Shown: positions 20,434 to 31,375 of the stretch, piece after piece
Layout of the letters: every line of letters begins with the position of its first letter
Position numbering within the stretch: the first letter of the stretch is position 1
DNA from: Eledone cirrhosa
Taxonomy: Eukaryota > Mollusca > Cephalopoda > Octopoda > Eledonidae
Assembly (NCBI GenBank): GCA_964016885.1
Contig: OZ024740.1
Coordinates: 197,515,582-197,579,581 of the forward strand
Reading direction: 5' to 3'
Length of the DNA: 64,000 nucleotides
The notes under the pieces: generated by a model
The model's database searches: none
What the model saw: the letters and a program-made list of their open reading frames with translations, nothing else
Told to the model about the DNA's origin: nothing
Position numbers and translations under genes: made by a program

Positions 20434-21042
20434 TCAGGTTATAAATTGGGTGTTGAGTTCTAGTCTATTATTGATTGGTGGTTGTGTTTTATCTATAATT
20501 AGTGCTTCCTTAATTCTAAGATTGCCGAGGTTTCTTTCCTTAGTTTCTATCCTAACTGTTATGGTTTTGTCGGTGTTTTTGCATTTAACTAGGTGTTTCT
20601 TAAATGAGGAAGCGTTAGTATTGAGGTGTTCTTTTATTCTTATGTGGAGTGGTCTGGTGGTGCTACCTACGTAGAAGTTGTTGCATTTGTCACACTCTAG
20701 TCTGTATACGACGTAAGCCTGGTAGCATAGGTCTGTGTCGTTGATGGGGCAGTTGGCTAGTCTGCAGCAGTTGTCATGTCTGGTGGAGTGTCTTTTGGTT
20801 AGCTGTACACGTAGGGAAGGACCTGAGTGGGCCAGTTGGATATCTAGTCCCTCTCGTCTGATAGCTCTGCGGATGGCTGTTGTTGTTTCTTCACTGAAGT
20901 GTGGGAGCTTCAGGAAGCAAGTGTTAGTGCCTCGGGTGTGGTGTCCTCTGTTCTTTCTGGCACGATTTGTGGTGGATGTCGTGTATCCGTTCAGTTTGAG
21001 TACTGAAGCTCCCACACAGATATAATTCTCTGAAATATTCAA
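20434..21042 (-). pseudogene. Penelope-like element C-terminus with GIY-YIG endonuclease
   Basis: The 202-codon frame ends normally and includes LPHFSEETTTAIRRAIRR, a cysteine-bearing linker (CCRLANCPINDTDLCYQAYV) and then YRLECDKCNNFYVGSTTRPL followed by HIRIKEH and FKKHLVKC. The FYVG...R..EH pattern is the GIY-YIG nuclease core, with the tyrosine near 20675. The reverse transcriptase is absent, so this is a 3' fragment of an element different from the PLE at 25-27 kb. The true N-terminus of the frame is unknown; the first Met lies in a region rewritten by a (TG)n tract upstream. Confidence 0.75.
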
Positions 21043-21107
21043 TTTCGTTTTCTTGGCAGTATGTACAGCACGGTTTTAAATAAGTTTGAGGCGTAAAGAC
21101 AATGTGC

Positions 21108-21246
<139 letters not shown>

Positions 21247-21424
21247 CGCTCATCAGAAGTTAAGGGTAATTCTGCATAACTGAAGATGTAAAAATCTTTC
21301 TCAAATTTGCAATCATCTTTTTCAAGCTTTTCTTCTTCAGCCTTCATTTACACAATTATTTTATTATACATCTGAACGCAGCATGTCCGGATATTTAAGA
21401 TTACACCGCAATCATTAGGTTCAG

Positions 21425-21700
21425 GGGTCTATCACCTAGCATGATATCTTGTGAAAGGTCATTTACCAAAGCTTCGAGTCAACTCTTGCATTGTGATGGA
21501 ATTGGGAAGATAGAAATTGTTTGCAAGTCCGTTGGACAAACTGTACTTGTAATTCAAAGAGCCAACATAGTCACACAATGTATCATGTTGAATTTCTGTG
21601 AGACTTACGTTAAAGGTACACATCTTACACAATAACAGCACGAGAATGGTGTTCTATTAATCGAACAACTGGAACGCCCATCGTCGAAAGAAACGGGTGT
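21425..21700 (+). repeat. Tail of family B SINE or related repeat
   Basis: cttgtaattcaaagagcca, ttacgttaaaggtacaca and ggaacgcccatcgtcg parallel 36800-37000 (ctgtaattcgaagggcca, ggaacactcgtcgtcg). Confidence 0.5.
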
Positions 21701-21766
21701 CCATCCAATTTATTTTTCTTATAAATTTGGTGGTTTATCTATTTTTATTTTATTCACTATCTATTT

Positions 21767-21852
<86 letters not shown>
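21767..21852. repeat. (TA)n microsatellite
   Basis: About 85 bases of TA directly before a hairpin element. Confidence 0.97.
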
Positions 21853-21854
<2 letters not shown>

Positions 21855-21894
21855 AGCAAGTTATAGTTCACTTGAAGCATTGTGTAATGAGGTA

Positions 21895-22275
21895 TAAACG
21901 TTTGTATATGTATAATAAAGCCAAAACAATGCAGGTATAGGCATAGAATAAAGAATGCAAATGCAAAAGATATTGTTGACAATTAGTCTTTTATCTTAGA
22001 TTTATTTAAATGTCCTTAATTTTCGAGATAATATCTCTTTTTCGGAGGGAAGTAAAGCGGTTAAACCAGTGTTCTAAATAGTATTTAGCTATTTAGAACC
22101 CTGGTTTAACCGCTTTACTTCCCTCCGAAGAAGAGATATTATCTCGAAAATTAAGGACATTTGAATAAATCTAAGGTAAAAGACTAATTGTCAACAATAT
22201 CTTTTGCATTTGCATTCTTTATTCTACGTCCATACCTGCATTGTTTTGGCTTTATTATACATATACAAACGTTTA
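21895..22275. repeat. Near-perfect 187-bp inverted repeat with 7-base loop
   Basis: The arms 21895-22081 and 22089-22275 are equal in length and almost perfectly complementary, separated by tatttag. Each contains taataaagccaaaacaatg and a CTGAAGA-like / hairpin / GAAA module. A solo arm lies at 19872 and a shorter hairpin of the same family at 38241. Confidence 0.95.
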
Positions 22276-22283
22276 TATATATA

Positions 22284-22632
22284 TATACGATATTAATAAA
22301 TGAAACTATATTTATAAAACCATATTATATATATTTCAAGGATACCAAGTTACATTATGGTATGCCTTCATCAGACAAAATACAATATATAACAGTTTTA
22401 TAAATAGACATTGACGTACCCCTTTAAAAATTGACCGTTGTTTTTGGAGGCCCTCGGGATAGACGTCGGTCAATTTTTAAAGGGGTACGTCAATGTCTAT
22501 TTATAAAACTGTTATATATTGTATTTTGTCTGATGAAGGCATACCATAATGTAACTTGGTATCCTTGAAATATATATAATGAAATAAATATGGTTTTATA
22601 AATATAGTTTCCATTTATTAATATCGTATATC
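22284..22632. repeat. Second inverted repeat, abutting the first
   Basis: Left arm 22284-22437, spacer of 29 bases, right arm 22467-22632. The arms share ggtacgtcaatgtctattta and its complement. The right arm has a small insertion (gaaataaa) relative to the left, and it carries an intact hammerhead-like fold. Confidence 0.93.
22522..22586 (+). ncRNA. Hammerhead-ribozyme-like motif, complete fold on paper
   Basis: CTGATGA (22530-22536) is followed by stem II pairing AGGCATACCA with TGGTATCCTT at 9 of 10 positions, GAAA (22567-22570), a short AU-only stem III (ATATATAT) and A at 22578 as cleavage base. Stem I pairs tattttgt (22522-22529) with atgaaata (22579-22586) at all 8 positions, two of them G-U. 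The left-arm copy on the minus strand has lost stem I. Confidence 0.6.
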
Positions 22633-22713
22633 TACTCCAAATATTTGTCGAGTGCTTTATATCAGTTATAAAAATATTTGCTTGTTGTATCCCAACAATT
22701 TAAATAAAACTTT

Positions 22714-22714
<1 letters not shown>

Positions 22715-22760
<46 letters not shown>
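22715..22760. repeat. (TA)n microsatellite
   Basis: About 44 bases of TA. Confidence 0.95.
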
Positions 22761-22765
<5 letters not shown>

Positions 22766-23980
22766 CATTCTCACACACACATATATATATATATATACCT
22801 TATATTATATATACATATACTAACTATATAAAAACTATCTAGTTATAATAAAATAATAAAATAATAAAAAAAATGTTTTTAACTCCCTCCACACATGTTT
22901 AAAGATAACAATTATATAACCAATAATATTTTATATATTCTATAAAGATTAATTTATAACACTACTACAATATTAAAACAACCCTTAATTTATCAACAAC
23001 CTTAATTACCTCCCTTTGTTATTAACCCCCTTTACAACTTCCTGTGTAAACTCATAAAATTAAGCAACCTAACGGTTTACCAACAGCTTAATAACGGTTA
23101 ATAGAAACCCTAGAAAAGATAATTTGTAGATAAAAAATGCATAAGATAATATACCTACAATAACAACATGGCCTGTAATTCGGTGGAATTTACATTTAAC
23201 AAACAAACACCTATTGACTATAAACGACTCAAAATAATCCCATGGTTAATGGCTGTGAGTTACAAACCACATATACACATACATACGAACTACAACACAA
23301 AAACACTTGTATGAAAATCACATATCCAACTCTAGCACGTGCTTTGCATTACACCTTACATATACAAATACCTGCATTATCACCACATGCCTCTCTAACA
23401 AATTGCACACTAACTTAAACATTTATAATAATTATAACATGCTTTAACACCCCACACAAAATACGTTTATTTCAACTGCATTATAACTCTTTCCTCATAC
23501 ATGCCTTATTGACTGTATTGACTCCTGAATTGTACACCAGTTTTCCTTGCTTGTAACTTTTTTGCCTGTATTTTTTTGCTTGTGATTTTCGCTTATACCT
23601 ATTACACTTTCAACCAGTGCTGCCTGTAATTGTGTTCTTTCAAGCAGAACATCTTTTTAACTCCTGACTCTCCACATGATGCCTTTGACACAAAAAACAA
23701 TTATGTACCCTAAATGATCTAAATGACTAGGATTTTAGTTACATGTTTCGACATTCCTATGCTCCGATGATTCCAGACTTCCCTCTGGAAGAAACAATTG
23801 TCAGCAAATAAATGTTCTAAACTAAAATTTGATCGTTTTAACACTTTGTATCTCGGCTCTGTAAAACTCTTGAAAATTTGCATCGAGCCTTTTGTCATAC
23901 CGGTAACCGGCTAGTACTTAGTACTACCCTCTATATTTATAGTTGTATCAAACATATATAAATATAAATATTCTTATTAC

Positions 23981-24004
<24 letters not shown>
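22761..24004. other. AT-rich, unrecognised
   Basis: No coding domain or SINE. Near 23770-23805 the phrase gaaacaattgtcag matches the PLE terminus at 27892, hinting at an old PLE end. A short (TA)n ends the stretch. Confidence 0.4.
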
Positions 24005-24012
<8 letters not shown>

Positions 24013-24039
24013 TAACAAAGGTGTGGTAAGATACCAGGT

Positions 24040-24235
24040 GGACCATAACGTACCAAAGTACTCGATACTTAGGGTAGTAGAGTGGGTAATAGTAAAAGAG
24101 TCAGGACCCCGACGGCTGAACTCCGGTCGTTTCGACTACTAGATCCGGGCTAGATGAAGCAATACCTAAATCTTTGGAGTCACTACCATTTTTCTTTTCA
24201 AGAAATAAATTTTACATTGGTGTTATGGTTAAATT
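24040..24235 (+). repeat. PLE-type terminal segment, copy 3
   Basis: It begins with the gtactcgatacttagggtag phrase, then ccccgacggctgaactcc and gtcgtttcgac as at 1499-1605, and ends with the sequence that is the reverse complement of 19531-19615. Confidence 0.65.
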
Positions 24236-24527
24236 CCGGAATTTACTTGCGTGTGTATAGGGTTGTCGTTGACCCAATTTTTATAATTTACATCGTTAAA
24301 ATTGAGATTTGACCAATATAACATTTGTTGTTTTGTAACCTAACTTTCGGTGCATACTATGTTGGTATATATATTTTTTCTCTGACCTCGCGTTGGTGAG
24401 TGTGAGTGTACTCACTCACAATAATTGTGACCGACCGAAATTCTACAGATTTGATGTTGAGATTAGACCTCTCCAGCGTCTTTTACAGCTATTGAGAGAT
24501 AGTGATTTGATAGATTTATGACCCTGA

Positions 24528-24563
24528 CTGAAGACGATAGCAGTTGGTGTGTTTTGGCTGCTG
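24528..24563 (+). other. Degenerate hammerhead-like core
   Basis: CTGAAGA, an AGCAG/CTGCT hairpin, then GAATC in place of GAAAC. It lies 127 bases upstream of the intact-looking module on the same strand. Confidence 0.35.
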
Positions 24564-24646
24564 AATCTTCATATGTGGAACAGAACTCTAGTGAGTGAAC
24601 ATCGTTAGTTTTTCCTCCCTCATATCAAAGATTTGAAGACAATTCA

Positions 24647-24728
24647 TTATTCACCTGATGAGATCAGTGATAATCGATCATGACCACACGATCGATTTAT
24701 CTCTTATTGAAACATGTGTCGTGATTAA
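24647..24728 (+). ncRNA. Hammerhead-ribozyme-like motif, best candidate
   Basis: CTGATGA (24655-24661) is followed by a long stem II that starts with a G-U pair and continues through GATAATCGATC paired with GATCGATTTATC, then GAAAC (24709-24713), loop ATGT, GT and C at 24720. Stem I pairs ttattcac with gtgattaa at 7 of 8 positions. Every conserved core base is present. It lies about 220 bp upstream of the PLE inverted repeat at 24941. Confidence 0.65.
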
Positions 24729-24940
24729 AATGATTGGAAATTTATACCATGCCTTCGGATCTTTATTTATATATATATGGGATTACAAGTTATCGTTATA
24801 GGTAATCCAGTTAGAGGTTGTGAGTACTCCGCGTCGTGGATAGTTTTAACATACGGCTTTGTTTGACTCAACAAGATGTTTCCATAGTTATGCAGCGAGA
24901 TCGCGGTAATTTCTATGCGGGTTATACTTGGAGTAATAAT

Positions 24941-25059
24941 AGTTAAATAAAGAAGAGTAACATGGTTGGCTGTACAATAAGGGCTTTATTTAAAGTACTG
25001 ACAATTGTTTCGTTGATCAGGTGTGTCTAGAGTTCGCTAATCGCTTGAGGTTGCGTCGA
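24941..25059 (+). repeat. Left terminal inverted repeat of PLE 1
   Basis: Reverse complement of 27871-27986, including gtaacatggttggctgtaca and gttcgctaatcgcttgaggt. It lies immediately upstream of the open reading frame. Confidence 0.93.
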
Positions 25060-25063
25060 CCTC

Positions 25064-27214
25064 ATGAACATGATAAGGGGAACTAAATTAAAAAAATGGA
25101 CACATCACAACAAATTGCAAAACGACATCAATGCACAACTAAAAAAACTACGCAACACCAACGGTATTATAGTAAAAGCAGACAAAACATCAAACGTATA
25201 CACCATGAGCCTCAATACATACAATAATTTTATACGCCGAGAATTGCACAAACAATATAAAAAAAAACAACTGAATCTGCACTCACTAGCATTAATAAGG
25301 AAGGACTTAGCATAATAAAAAAAACTGAAAATATCTGATAGAACCGAGCCTCTAACCCCCTGTAACCCCACATTTAACCTAAAGGATCACAAAAATAATT
25401 TTGAAATAGACCCCACAATTAGATTAATATGCCCATCTAAGTCGGATATAGGTAGAATTAGCAAGTATATACTAGATAGAGTAATCGCACAAATTAAGGT
25501 CAAACTAATAATTAAGCTATGGGGTAACACTAACGAAGCAATAGACTGGTTCAGCAAAATAAGCAATAGAGAAACATATAACTTCATACAATTCGACATT
25601 AACAACTACTACTCATCCATTTCCACAGTCACCCTGGGTAAAGCGCTAACCTTTGCCCAGAAAAATTCGGACCTTACCTCGGACGAAATTAAAATAATAC
25701 TAGCTGCTAGAAGGACTACCATTAAATTCAAAAATAATTACTGGGAACGAAAAAACAGACAGAATAGCTTCGATATCACAATTGAATCTAACGACTCAGC
25801 GCAAATAACGGGCTTGGTGGGAATATATATAGCGCACAACTTACATAAGGAATATAATAACCTCCAAGGAGGAATTTATAGAGACGATACACTCCTTATA
25901 GCCAAAAACTTAAATAATCAGAACATGGAAAGATTACGTAAAAACATTAGAATATTCTTAAAAAAACTAGGCCTAAGTATCACTTTCGAACTTAACTCTA
26001 AAAAAGCAAATTTCTTAGATGTAACTCTCAACCTAAACACAGGATTAATAGAGCCCTTCCATAAGAATAACGAAAATCTAGCCTACATTAGTTACAACTC
26101 AAACCACCCCCGATCCATAATTAACTCCATAGCACATAGTATATCCCTCAGAATATCCCGTCTATCTTCGAACCTAGAAACTTTTTACGAACACGCAAAC
26201 TATTATAACATAGCTTTACATAAGGCTGGACATAAGGAAAAGCTGAATTACATACTAGATAGAGACAACAACAACAAACCCAATGACATCAACACTACCC
26301 GCTCATACAGAAATAACAAGCATAGGACTAAGCATAGAATTAGACAACGAGCACCCAAAATAACCGAACAGAACACTAATATTAGGACCCCCAAAAACTA
26401 TAGAAGATCCAGAGAAAGAAAGTACCTATGGTTCAATCCAATATTCAACTCCTCTATAAAAACTAAACTACCTTCTACATTCTTTAAACTAATAGATAAG
26501 CACTTCCCTACACTACACAAATACCATGAAATCTTCAATAGAAAAACTATAAAACTTTCATACTCTACTGCAGCCAACATAGAATCGCACATACATAAGA
26601 TCAACCACAAAAATATCTCTAAAGAAATTAGCCTACCAACGCGCACCATAGCACCAAATACAAAACACAAACACATAACAACATCACAACCACAAACACA
26701 TCAGAACGCATCACAACAAAACATTAATAGGCCTAAATCACAACCCACCCACAACAACTTACAAAACCGCAACGACGAACCTGCACAAAATAAAACCCCA
26801 AATTGTAATTGCCACCTACCAGATAAGTGCCCACTACGAAATAGATGCATGGATTCGAGTATGGTATACCTATGTACTGTGAATTCAGGCAACTCTACCT
26901 GGCACTACATAGGTTCCGCAGCTGGGGAGTTTAAGAAAAGGCACTCTATGAAGAACCGTGCACTGGAGAACTCTACAACGCTCGCCAATAAAATCTGGCA
27001 GCTTAAGGACAAAAACCTAGAATATAAGATTAGCTGGTCGAAATTATCGGTAGCAAAAACCTACAGCAACGGAATGTCCCACTGTAGGCTTTGTAATTTA
27101 GAACTACTACATATTTTAAGGTACGATAGGATGCTGCTTAACAGCAAAATAGAAAGATCTATTTTCTGTAGGCATAAAATAGCTACTAGATTTACGAACT
27201 TCAAACCATCATGA
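25064..27214 (+). pseudogene. Penelope-like retroelement protein (RT plus GIY-YIG), nearly intact
   Basis: One frame runs about 717 codons, broken only by tandem TAA TAA at 25313-25318. In order: an N-terminal region with IIVKADKTSNVY (25160-25205); NLKDHKNNF and RLICPSKSDIGRISKYILD; the RT motif FDINNYYSSIS near 25590-25620; the catalytic YRDD at 25877-25888; FLDVTLNL and SNHPRSIINS; then a basic linker, a cysteine cluster CNCHLPDKCPLRNRC near 26805-26850, and the GIY-YIG endonuclease starting YIGS near 26905 with FKKRH. PLE proteins copy their RNA at a nick and integrate it. The length after the stops (632 codons) has no ATG before the RT, so the copy as it stands would yield only a short N-terminal peptide. 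The frame is remarkably free of other damage, suggesting a recent insertion. Confidence 0.93.
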
Positions 27215-27870
27215 TTTGAACCAGCAATCCCAAAATTAGTACTGAACCACCTTGATTTTAACGTATAGAATACACACCATCGCACCGCTATTAGCTACCA
27301 AACTGCAAACCGGTCACTGGATCATAAATCTCTGTACATTTCTTCCACCCTCTCTCCATCAACCCCATTAAGATAGAACAATCAGCAAAACATTTACAAC
27401 AAGCGTTTATCAAACGTCCCGTCATCCCTAGCCCATAAATATAATAAATGTATACATCAATTAATCTCTAATTTACTCTCTTTTCTTTTATCGGACACTC
27501 TACACGTATTTATCTACATCTCAAATCTGGTTTCTCATGTTAGCACCAACGAATCCTTATAAGAACACTGACTCAAAAACTACTAATATCTACTTGCACT
27601 CTCTCACTCATTTATTTTTTTATATTTTCCATTTCCTCATTTTCTTCTTATTTTTTTTTTTACTTTTTACATCTGTAACTTCTCTATCTATATACCATAC
27701 ATGTCTTATTATTGGTGTTATTGTTTAGATTATACGCTATTTTATTATTGATGTTATTGTTTTGGTTTTACGCTGTTTTTCTATATAAGTCTTGCCTCGA
27801 GTGAATTATTTTCATATCTACATACTCTGATGTGTTGACCAGTGGTAAACAATGTATTGGAGATCGATTG
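27215..27870 (+). other. 3' untranslated part of PLE 1
   Basis: T-rich sequence between the stop codon and the right inverted repeat. No further domain. Confidence 0.6.
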
Positions 27871-27986
27871 ACGCAACCTCAAGCGATTAGCGAACTCTAG
27901 ACACACCTTATCAACGAAACAATTGTCAGTACTTTAAATAAAGCCCTTATTGTACAGCCAACCATGTTACTCTTCTTTCTTTAACT
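27871..27986 (-). repeat. Right terminal inverted repeat of PLE 1
   Basis: About 115 bp, near-perfect complement of 24941-25059. It includes CGAAACAATTGTCAG, whose GAAAC-AATT-GTC resembles the 3' half of a hammerhead core. It ends at a short (TA)n tract. Confidence 0.93.
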
Positions 27987-28001
27987 ATATATATATATAA
28001 G

Positions 28002-29006
28002 GATTTCAAAAACTTAATAAACGGCATCAATAACCACATCCAATTCACAATGGAATACAGCCAAGATCAACTCCCATTTCTGGACATCTTAATCTTAAAA
28101 AAAGACACAAATATTGAAACTGACATACACTACAAACCAACAGATTCCAAACAATACCTGCTATTCACCTCCAACCATCCAAAGCACACAAAGACGAACA
28201 TTCCTTTTAACCTAGCAAGAAGAATTTGCACAATTGTCTCCAATTATGAAACGCGAAATGAAAGACTTCAAGAATTAAAGGAAATTCTACTCGAAAGTGA
28301 GTACCCACTATTACTAATAAATAATGGAATAGAAAGGGCTAAAGCAATAGGCATTGATGAATTACGAAAACAGAAACAAATTCAAGGTACGTCCAATATT
28401 CTATCATATATCTCAACACACAACCCAAGAAATGCGGAAGCTTACAACACTATTCACAAGAACATCCCACTACTAAAACAAAACCCAAGAATGAAAAAAG
28501 TCCTTGAAACACACAAAATAATCAAAAGCAAAAGACAACCGAAATCACTGAAAACATTACTCACCAATGCCAAATTACCTACCACAAACCCACAACCAAC
28601 TGTAAAAAAATGTGGTCGCTCTAATTTTGGAACCTGCACTCACCTCATTGAAGACAACAAGTATACATTTAAATCAGGACAAAATTTTGCAGTAAAAAAT
28701 CACTTCACTTGCTCATCAAAAAATCTAATTTAAGCCATTAAATGTAAAGGATGCAATGAAGATTATATAGGACAAACTAAACTCACACTCAGAAACAGAA
28801 TGACAGTTCATCGCCAACAATTACGAGATCCAACCACGAGACAGATACCACTGAGCGCACATCTAGACATATGCGCAAGTAATAAGACACCCAAATTCCA
28901 AGTCTTCCAATTTTACCTTTGCGCTAACAATACAACAGAACAAATACGAATAAATAAGGAAAATATGTTTATTCAAAAATATAGACCAGCATTAAATATG
29001 GTTTAA
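28002..29006 (+). pseudogene. Penelope-like element 2, 5'-truncated, one nonsense codon
   Basis: The frame is open from 28002, directly after a TA tract, with DFKNLINGINNHI before the first ATG at 28050. It includes QLPFLDILI, DIHYKPTDSKQYLLF, SNHPKHTKTNIPFNLARRI, a CGRSNFGTC cluster near 28610-28636, then CKGCNEDYIGQT near 28746-28780 and LRNRMTVHRQQL, the GIY-YIG nuclease. A single TAA at 28731-28733 splits an otherwise continuous frame ending at 29006. The catalytic RT half is missing. The YKPTDS..YL signature places it in a PLE lineage different from PLE 1, whose equivalent segment reads PFHKNNENLAYISY. Confidence 0.9.
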
Positions 29007-29199
29007 TATACATTATGTCAACACCATAACATGCTAACCATCCAAACAGGCACATACACACACACATAACACCTGCTACTTTAGAAAATAACAACCCGAA
29101 CTAAATAAACCTTAACATGCGTTTGCGCTGACAATACAACAGAACAAATACGAATAAGTAAGGAAAATATGTTCCTTCAAAAATATTCCTATTAAAGGA

Positions 29200-29532
29200 A
29201 TCATTTTCCTACACACACACACACACACAATATATATATATATTCTCTTCATCTTAACATGCTAACCATACTCCCACACACACATAACACCCATACACAC
29301 ACATAACCCCCCCAAACGCATAACACCCATACACACACATAACCCCCCCCCACACACACAACTCCCTCCTCCATTTCTACTAATAGAATCACTTTCCTAC
29401 ACACATATATACACACACAAAATATATATATTCTCTCCATCTTAACATACTTTTACACACACACACATAACACCCATACACACACACACACAACTCCCTC
29501 CCCCATTTCTACTAATAGAATCATCTTCCAAT

Positions 29533-29564
<32 letters not shown>

Positions 29565-29580
29565 ACACACACAAGCACAC
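29200..29580. repeat. CA-rich tandem region
   Basis: Imperfect (CA)n with repeated phrases acacccatacacacacataa and ccatttctactaatagaatc, each appearing at least twice, so a small minisatellite is embedded in the CA tract. Confidence 0.85.
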
Positions 29581-29769
29581 AAATAAACATACATATCTTT
29601 ACTTTCTTTATTTCAATAGAAAATCTGAATTCTGACACCCCAGCGAACTAACCATATTCACTGAACCAGAACAATTCTCCCATCCAATTTCTCTTGACCA
29701 TTATCTTTTGCTTGTCATAAAATTCTCTAAAAAGGCTACAGAATAGATTTCCAAATAAGGGCGCGAAAA

Positions 29770-30062
29770 TTTAATGAAAACTTGTTCACGTGACAGCCAT
29801 AATTTCATTTATAACCAATCAAATTACGTTTATTAAAAAAAAAGCCTTGGTGAGCCCCTTTGTTTTAAGTAAAAAGAAATTCAAACACTCATATACAAAA
29901 AAACAACCTGTGTGTCCCCCCCTTGTTTGAAGAACTTTGTAACGCGAACTGGCGCGAAATTTATTATAATTATTGACCAACCAATCAAATTACTTCTCTA
30001 AAAACCTGGCTTTTCGAGCCACTTTTTCCATATAAAACAAGTAACATTCAAAGACCAACCAG
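29770..30062 (+). promoter_or_regulatory. CCAAT/TATA-like promoter candidate in PLE 2 tail
   Basis: Two diverged direct repeats carry accaatcaaattac (near 29813) and accaaccaatcaaattac (near 29977). The second is followed about 55 bases later by catataaaac. This order resembles a CCAAT box and TATA box. It precedes a terminal segment shared with the foldback at 40451-40696, as a PLE internal promoter in a terminal repeat would. Confidence 0.35.
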
Positions 30063-30065
30063 ATG

Positions 30066-30117
30066 TGAGAAAAACCAGTTGCATTTTCGATTTCATCTTT
30101 TTTTGTTTATATATATA
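30066..30117 (+). repeat. Terminal segment of PLE 2 family
   Basis: agatgtgagaaaaacc and gcattttcgatttcatcttt match the right arm of the foldback at 40591-40696, with an internal deletion. It is followed by a short (TA)n. Confidence 0.8.
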
Positions 30118-30127
30118 TATATATATG

Positions 30128-30240
30128 TAAACTGCTTCTGCAGTTTCCATCTACTAAATTCGACTTTAAGCATTGTTCAACCCAAGGCTATAGTAGAAGA
30201 CACTTGACCAAGGTGCCACAAAGCGGGACTGAACCACACA
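30128..30240 (-). repeat. tRNA-derived SINE, family C fragment
   Basis: The minus strand reads gtggttcagtcccgctttgt, ggcaccttggtcaagtgtct, tctactatagccttgggttg and gtagatggaaactgcagaag, the body of a third tRNA-derived SINE family common in cephalopods. The tRNA-like A-box end is missing. Confidence 0.75.
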
Positions 30241-30429
30241 GCCTTGCCTGTGCCAATGCAGCTATTTATACTTATTTATCTATTTTAGGTATTTATTTAT
30301 TTTATTTCTTTATCTTTTATTTCATAAATTTTCTATTTTGTCTTATCTGGAAATACATTTTAACCAACAAATTTCAATTGGATTATGTTTGCAATAAAAA
30401 AAATTAAATACTGAAAATAAAGGAAAGAG

Positions 30430-30865
30430 GGGATAGACCGGCAGAGTCTACACTCCCGTCTAGGTGGTATAACTCAGTTGCTCCTGCAAACAATAGCTAG
30501 CGATACTAGCTGTATCAGATTCTCCACCGCACAGGTACCTTCCTTAGGTAGAGTGCACTCCTCGCAATTTTGCGTAGGAAACGACAGTTTAGTGGCTGAG
30601 GACACGAGAAGTCTCGATGGTGACCGATGCGAAAAGGAGCAGTCGGTCGAATCTCGATATTTGGTTATCTTTGCTCCCTATTACGAGCAGCAGTGCCCAG
30701 GTTTGTAGCCGAAATGACAAGTTTTAGAAGCAGAGAACGTGTCATAACACGTGGCGTCCCACATAAGAGATTTATCTTCTCTGATCAGGAGTAGAGTTAT
30801 TCCGTCTGGGCGCTTACCATCAACACAGTCGCGGCCGGCAAGCTCCCAAATGTGACGGGAAAGCG
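30430..30865 (-). repeat. Dispersed repeat, probable LINE 3' tail (copy B)
   Basis: Partner of 230-625. It lies downstream of the zinc-finger LINE remnant on the minus strand. Confidence 0.6.
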
Positions 30866-30984
30866 GCTATGTCGAGAGATCCTATCTGCACTCTGGCGAC
30901 AAGAGAGCCGATGCAGTCAGAACATCCCTTCCATCCCCAGATGTTGATTGTTACTTCTTATCAGAAGAGTGCCATCCCTTCAAT

Positions 30985-31295
30985 GAACATTGCACGATCA
31001 CGTGGACGGACGCAGGTGACTTTTCAGACCCGCTTTTGTTTTGCAGGTACGTTCACAGATGTGTCACTTGAACTGCCTGTCTTCTGGTAAAACCGGCTGG
31101 GGGTTTGTCTTCAGTAATTTTACCATATCTGGTTAGTTCATCCACTGACTTGCAAATTAAGCCACACTCACTGCAAATGTACTGTGGAGTGTGTGGCGGT
31201 AGAAGCATCTCGCAGTTGGCTCGATTTCTCCCCGGTTCGTGTGATTTCAGATGGTTAACAAAACCAGCTCGTGTCAGAAGAAATCGGCCACACAT
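30985..31295 (-). pseudogene. LINE C-terminal C2H2-like zinc fingers, degenerate
   Basis: The main frame has CGRFLLTRAGFVNHLKSHEP then YICSECGLICKSVDELTRYG. After a frameshift near 31050 a third finger-like segment reads HICERTCKTKAGLKSHLR. Repeats of the form C..C....AGL..HL..H occur at the C-terminus of some LINE ORF2 proteins, including many in molluscs, where they probably bind nucleic acid. Several cysteines and histidines are lost. No RT remains to the right, because a SINE tail begins at 31306. Confidence 0.65.
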
Positions 31296-31305
31296 TATAT
31301 TATAG

Positions 31306-31375
31306 TATTTATAAAATAAAGTACCAGTAATGCACTGGGTAAATTGCCGGCCTTGTGCCAAAAGTAGAAACAATT
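31306..31375 (+). repeat. Tail of an older family A SINE
   Basis: Only the last 70 bases remain, from ataaaataaagtaccagtaa to gtagaaacaattatat. A younger SINE follows. Confidence 0.85.

Noticed and set aside
31053..31373. Host zinc-finger gene
   Set aside because: The fingers are degenerate, frameshifted and fused to a SINE tail; the pattern fits a LINE C-terminus better.
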